DNA of 7,819 nt from Synergistaceae bacterium (GTDB taxonomy: Bacteria; Synergistota; Synergistia; Synergistales; Aminobacteriaceae), in contig JAFPWQ010000283.1 in assembly GCA_017394925.1 (NCBI GenBank), positions 1 through 7,819 of the forward strand. Direction: 5' to 3'. Made by a program: the position numbers and the translations under genes. The notes under the pieces were generated by a model. That model was not told the DNA's origin. It did no database searches and saw only the letters and a program-made list of their open reading frames with translations. Below, piece after piece: positions 5,632 through 7,819 of this stretch (positions are counted from its first letter, which is position 1; each line of letters starts with the position of its first letter).

Positions 5632-6552
5632 TTATTTTTCAGGAAAATAAACGGTCTTAGCGTTATTGTAGTAAATATCCTCCAGTTCTCCCTGCGTAAA
5701 CTCATTGGATTTCAGCAGATAATCCGTGAGATGTTCATAGCTGTCCTGTGTTGCTGCATAGGGTGCATCAGTTCCCCACATCAGTTTGTTTACGCCTACA
5801 ATGTGTGCTGCCTCAGAAAGATACTTCACAGTCTCTGAATACGGATAAGTATCCGGCGACATAATCTTAGGCATTGCTGCGATGTCAAACCAGATATTTG
5901 CCTGACTGAGCATATGAAGTTCTGCAATCCATTCACGTTTTTTCGTGCGCATAGGAGCAAGCAGATGACAGATTACCAGTTTCAGATCCGGGCAGCGGTC
6001 TGCGATTCTCATAAGTGCTGCTGTCTGATGACTTTCCATTTCAATATCGCCTACATCCAGCGCAACAACTCCCTTGTACTTTTCAACCAGCTTGTAAATC
6101 TCCATCATGCGATCCCCTGAGAGATCAAACGGATCATGGCAGCCCATTAAACCACCGCCGGAGCTGACCTCAAATTTTGCCAGATGAAAGTGCTTCTCCT
6201 CAAAGAAACGAGTCAGTACTTCCATGTGATTCGTCATGAATGGATCTACTTCACAGGACGGACAAAAACGATCCGGGTACTTTTCCAGAATCTCCTCGTG
6301 ATAAATATTCTGAAGTCCGTACATGCTGCCGTTCATCAACACAGCGCGTTCAACCTCGTTTTTATCCATGATAGATAATGCCTGCTCTGCTGTAAAATTC
6401 GTGTCTCCGTACTCACCTGTTTGAGGCAACAGCTGAAAGATTTCACCGCTGCCCCACTGAGCTTTACCGCCGCCGACAGCACGAAGTTCTCCGCGTCTGC
6501 AGTAACCCGCAAGTACTTTGGCAAGATGAAGATGTGCGTCAATTTTCTTCAT
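5632..6552 (-). CDS. Amidohydrolase-family (COG2159-like) metal-dependent hydrolase
   Basis: 306 residues of the amidohydrolase superfamily TIM-barrel type (Amidohydro_2), a typical length. Seen: the N-terminal HxH metal motif IDAHLHL (His7, His9); a lysine after strand 4 (LAKFEV, Lys126); CPDLKLVICHLLAP with His196; and LMWGTDAPYA with the catalytic Asp262, followed by the usual C-terminal helices with the NNAKTVY end. Where most relatives have a histidine in strand 5 (LIHxG-like) this one reads VVALDVGD, so Asp166 seems to take that place. There is no signal peptide; the enzyme should be cytosolic. It lies 41 bases after the permease gene in the same direction, suggesting it acts on the imported compound, perhaps a lactone, amide or decarboxylation substrate. 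The exact reaction cannot be told. The ATG at 6552 gives the family N-terminus, but the GGAG site is 15 bases away, which is long. Confidence 0.85.
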   Translation of the reverse strand: MKKIDAHLHLAKVLAGYCRRGELRAVGGGKAQWGSGEIFQLLPQTGEYGDTNFTAEQALSIMDKNEVERAVLMNGSMYGLQNIYHEEILEKYPDRFCPSCEVDPFMTNHMEVLTRFFEEKHFHLAKFEVSSGGGLMGCHDPFDLSGDRMMEIYKLVEKYKGVVALDVGDIEMESHQTAALMRIADRCPDLKLVICHLLAPMRTKKREWIAELHMLSQANIWFDIAAMPKIMSPDTYPYSETVKYLSEAAHIVGVNKLMWGTDAPYAATQDSYEHLTDYLLKSNEFTQGELEDIYYNNAKTVYFPEK

Positions 6553-6575
6553 AATATAGTTGCGATTCTCCTTTC
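6553..6575 (-). promoter_or_regulatory. Ribosome binding site with long spacing before the amidohydrolase
   Basis: On the - strand GAAAGGAGAA (6575-6566) is the only good Shine-Dalgarno match, yet 15 bases separate GGAG from the ATG at 6552; five to nine is usual. The spacer is AT-rich. No closer in-frame ATG, GTG or TTG keeps the HxH N-terminus, so the start is kept and lower translation than that of the permease is inferred. Confidence 0.4.
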
Positions 6576-6593
6576 AATGAATGCCCTGACATG

Positions 6594-7571
6594 TTAAGAG
6601 CTTTTAACCTTTTTGGCTTTCTTCCTCGACTGGTCTGCATGCTGCATTGCGTCAAAGGCAACAGCTACAATGATAACCAGACCTTTTACGAGACCCGCAT
6701 GTGTAGACGGTACTGACATAAGATTCAAACCGTTATTCAGCAGTCCCATAAGCACAGCACCAAATATTGCACCGGGTACTGTACCTTCACCGCCTAAGAG
6801 TGAAACACCGCCGATTACACCCGCTGTGATTACATCATTCGTATAGCCTGCTCCCAATGAAGATGAAGCCTGCTGTGTCATTGAGGCCAGAACGATACCG
6901 CCAAGAGCAGTAGTAAGACCCGACATAACATAGCATGTAATCGTCATCTTCTTAACGTTTATACCAGAGATCTCAGATGCAACAGGATTACCTCCAACTG
7001 CATAAACGTAACGGCCAAAAACTGTCTTGCGCAGAAGGAACCAGCTGATAACTGCAATAATCAGCATAAAGTATACAGGCATGGGGAAGCCTAAAATTTT
7101 CATTGAACCAATTGCAGTAAATGCAGGCACTGTACAGCTGATAATCTTATTATTCGTAAATACCATAGCAAGCCCCAGAAAAATACTCTGACTCGCAAAT
7201 GTTACAAGGAACGCAGGTATATGGAACGTTGTAATTATAAAACCATGAAGCAGACCAGCAATAGCACCAGTACAAAGCGCGGCAATAACGCCGGCAAACA
7301 CAGCTGTTTGAGTATCCCCCATAAGGTGAATGACTTCAACAACGACAACAGCAGTAAACGCACACAATGTTGAGATTGAAAGATCAATACCGCCCATCAG
7401 GAAAACAAATATAGTACCGCTGACCATGATGCCAATCACTGACACGGACCAGAGCACATTGCTGAAGTTATTGAGCGACAGAAATGCTTTAGGCCTTAAG
7501 ACTGACAGAATCAGAATAAAGCACAGCAAAATTATGGGCTTAGAATACTTGCTCCAGTTGATTTTGTTCAT
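6594..7571 (-). CDS. Ribose/galactose-type ABC transporter permease (RbsC family)
   Basis: 325-residue inner-membrane permease of the BPD_transp_2 (RbsC/AraH/MglC) family, about the usual length, which forms the membrane channel with a double-domain ATPase and a binding protein. Seen: about eight to ten hydrophobic segments (roughly residues 12-26, 41-59, 68-84, 90-112, 118-137, 164-180, 211-231, 245-283 and 294-306); GGIDLSI (60-66), a hallmark of the family; the cytosolic coupling loop GRYVYAVGGNPVASEISGINV (186-206), which contacts the ATPase; the conserved TAGVIGGVSLLGGEGTVPGAIFGA region (249-272); and a lysine-rich C-terminus. I chose the ATG at 7571, preceded by GGAGGAG with an 8-base gap, over a TTG at 7577 that would be only four bases from the site. 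The start is two bases after the ATPase stop, so the genes are co-translated. The sugar type cannot be read from the permease. Confidence 0.95.
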   Translation of the reverse strand: MNKINWSKYSKPIILLCFILILSVLRPKAFLSLNNFSNVLWSVSVIGIMVSGTIFVFLMGGIDLSISTLCAFTAVVVVEVIHLMGDTQTAVFAGVIAALCTGAIAGLLHGFIITTFHIPAFLVTFASQSIFLGLAMVFTNNKIISCTVPAFTAIGSMKILGFPMPVYFMLIIAVISWFLLRKTVFGRYVYAVGGNPVASEISGINVKKMTITCYVMSGLTTALGGIVLASMTQQASSSLGAGYTNDVITAGVIGGVSLLGGEGTVPGAIFGAVLMGLLNNGLNLMSVPSTHAGLVKGLVIIVAVAFDAMQHADQSRKKAKKVKSS

Positions 7572-7573
7572 TT

Positions 7574-7819
7574 TCAATTCTCCTCCTGCTGATTTTCTGT
7601 AACACCCTGACCGGCAGCGAGCACCATGGATTGGGTAACTTCGACATTCTTAAATTCCTTGACTATGCTGCCTTTTCTCATTACAAGTATCCTATGGGAT
7701 ACACGCAGCAACTCCTGCAAGTCCGATGTTACAACAATGACAGCTACGCCCTCATTCGCAAGCCTCTCTAAGATTGAATAAATCTCGTCTTTTGCTCCGA
7801 CATCAATTCCGGCTGTAGG
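7574..7819 (-). CDS. Sugar ABC transporter ATP-binding protein (RbsA/MglA type), C-terminal end
   Basis: Partial gene; only the last 81 residues are in the window and the 5' part lies beyond 7819. The first visible residues PTAGIDVGAKDEIY are the end of Walker B and the D-loop region of the second ATPase domain, as in RbsA/MglA (PTxGIDVGAK). Then come VAVIVVTSDLQELLRVSHRILVMRKGSIV, the switch region and last strands; the usual switch histidine is absent (TSDL), which is normal for the second domain of this family. The tail ENQQEEN ends at TGA (7576-7574). The strong ribosome binding site of the permease is embedded in these last codons. The protein powers sugar import at the inner face of the membrane. 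The periplasmic or lipoprotein binding protein is expected upstream, outside the window. Confidence 0.93.
   Translation of the reverse strand, partial: PTAGIDVGAKDEIYSILERLANEGVAVIVVTSDLQELLRVSHRILVMRKGSIVKEFKNVEVTQSMVLAAGQGVTENQQEEN

Noticed and set aside
6593..6608. Near-palindrome GTTAAGAGCTTTTAAC over the permease stop codon
   Set aside because: It has no loop and no T-run, covers coding bases and is AT-rich; it does not make a credible hairpin or operator.
7572..7577. TTG start for the permease
   Set aside because: It is only four bases from the Shine-Dalgarno core; the ATG at 7571 has the proper spacing.

Overview
The window comes from a bacterial chromosome or large contig of moderate GC content. 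Genes are dense, Shine-Dalgarno sites are strong, and the C-terminal zinc-finger type of isoleucyl-tRNA synthetase is present. Gene content (keto-deoxy-uronate catabolism, a ribose-type ABC importer) fits an anaerobic host-associated or carbohydrate-fermenting bacterium, for example Synergistota or Clostridia. This placement is a guess from general resemblance, not a computed result.

Left part, + strand: the C-terminal three quarters of ileS (2-2194) ends in a clear Rho-independent terminator (2212-2248). The 383-base gap that follows holds a small ORF for a 55-residue protein with a signal peptide (2313-2480), then an AT-rich leader with a candidate promoter and a strong ribosome binding site.

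Middle, + strand: a tight four-gene operon, kduI (2578-3420), kduD (3440-4195), a YhcH/YiaL-family sugar-binding cupin-like gene (4203-4706) and an M28-family metallopeptidase (4694-5500). KduI and KduD are the isomerase and reductase that turn 5-dehydro-4-deoxy-glucuronate, the product of pectin, alginate-like or glycosaminoglycan lyase digestion, into 2-dehydro-3-deoxygluconate (KDG). The YhcH protein may handle ring forms of the same sugar acid. The M28 enzyme has all its metal ligands, but its job here is not evident. The lyase, the unsaturated uronyl hydrolase, the KDG kinase and the aldolase are not in the window.

Right part, - strand: a convergent operon reads leftward from the window edge: the C-terminal end of a ribose/galactose-type ABC transporter ATPase (7574-7819), its membrane permease (6594-7571) and an amidohydrolase-family enzyme (5632-6552). 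The likely theme is uptake of a sugar-like compound followed by hydrolysis, for example of a lactone or amide.

Between the two blocks (5501-5631) lie a 25-codon fragment resembling the start of a zinc-dependent alcohol dehydrogenase, a 13-base direct repeat, and a hairpin that probably terminates the leftward operon. This looks like a recombination junction. I found no CRISPR array, tRNA, rRNA or intact mobile element. The most unusual point is a cytosolic M28 peptidase and a YhcH protein locked by gene overlap into a kduID operon.
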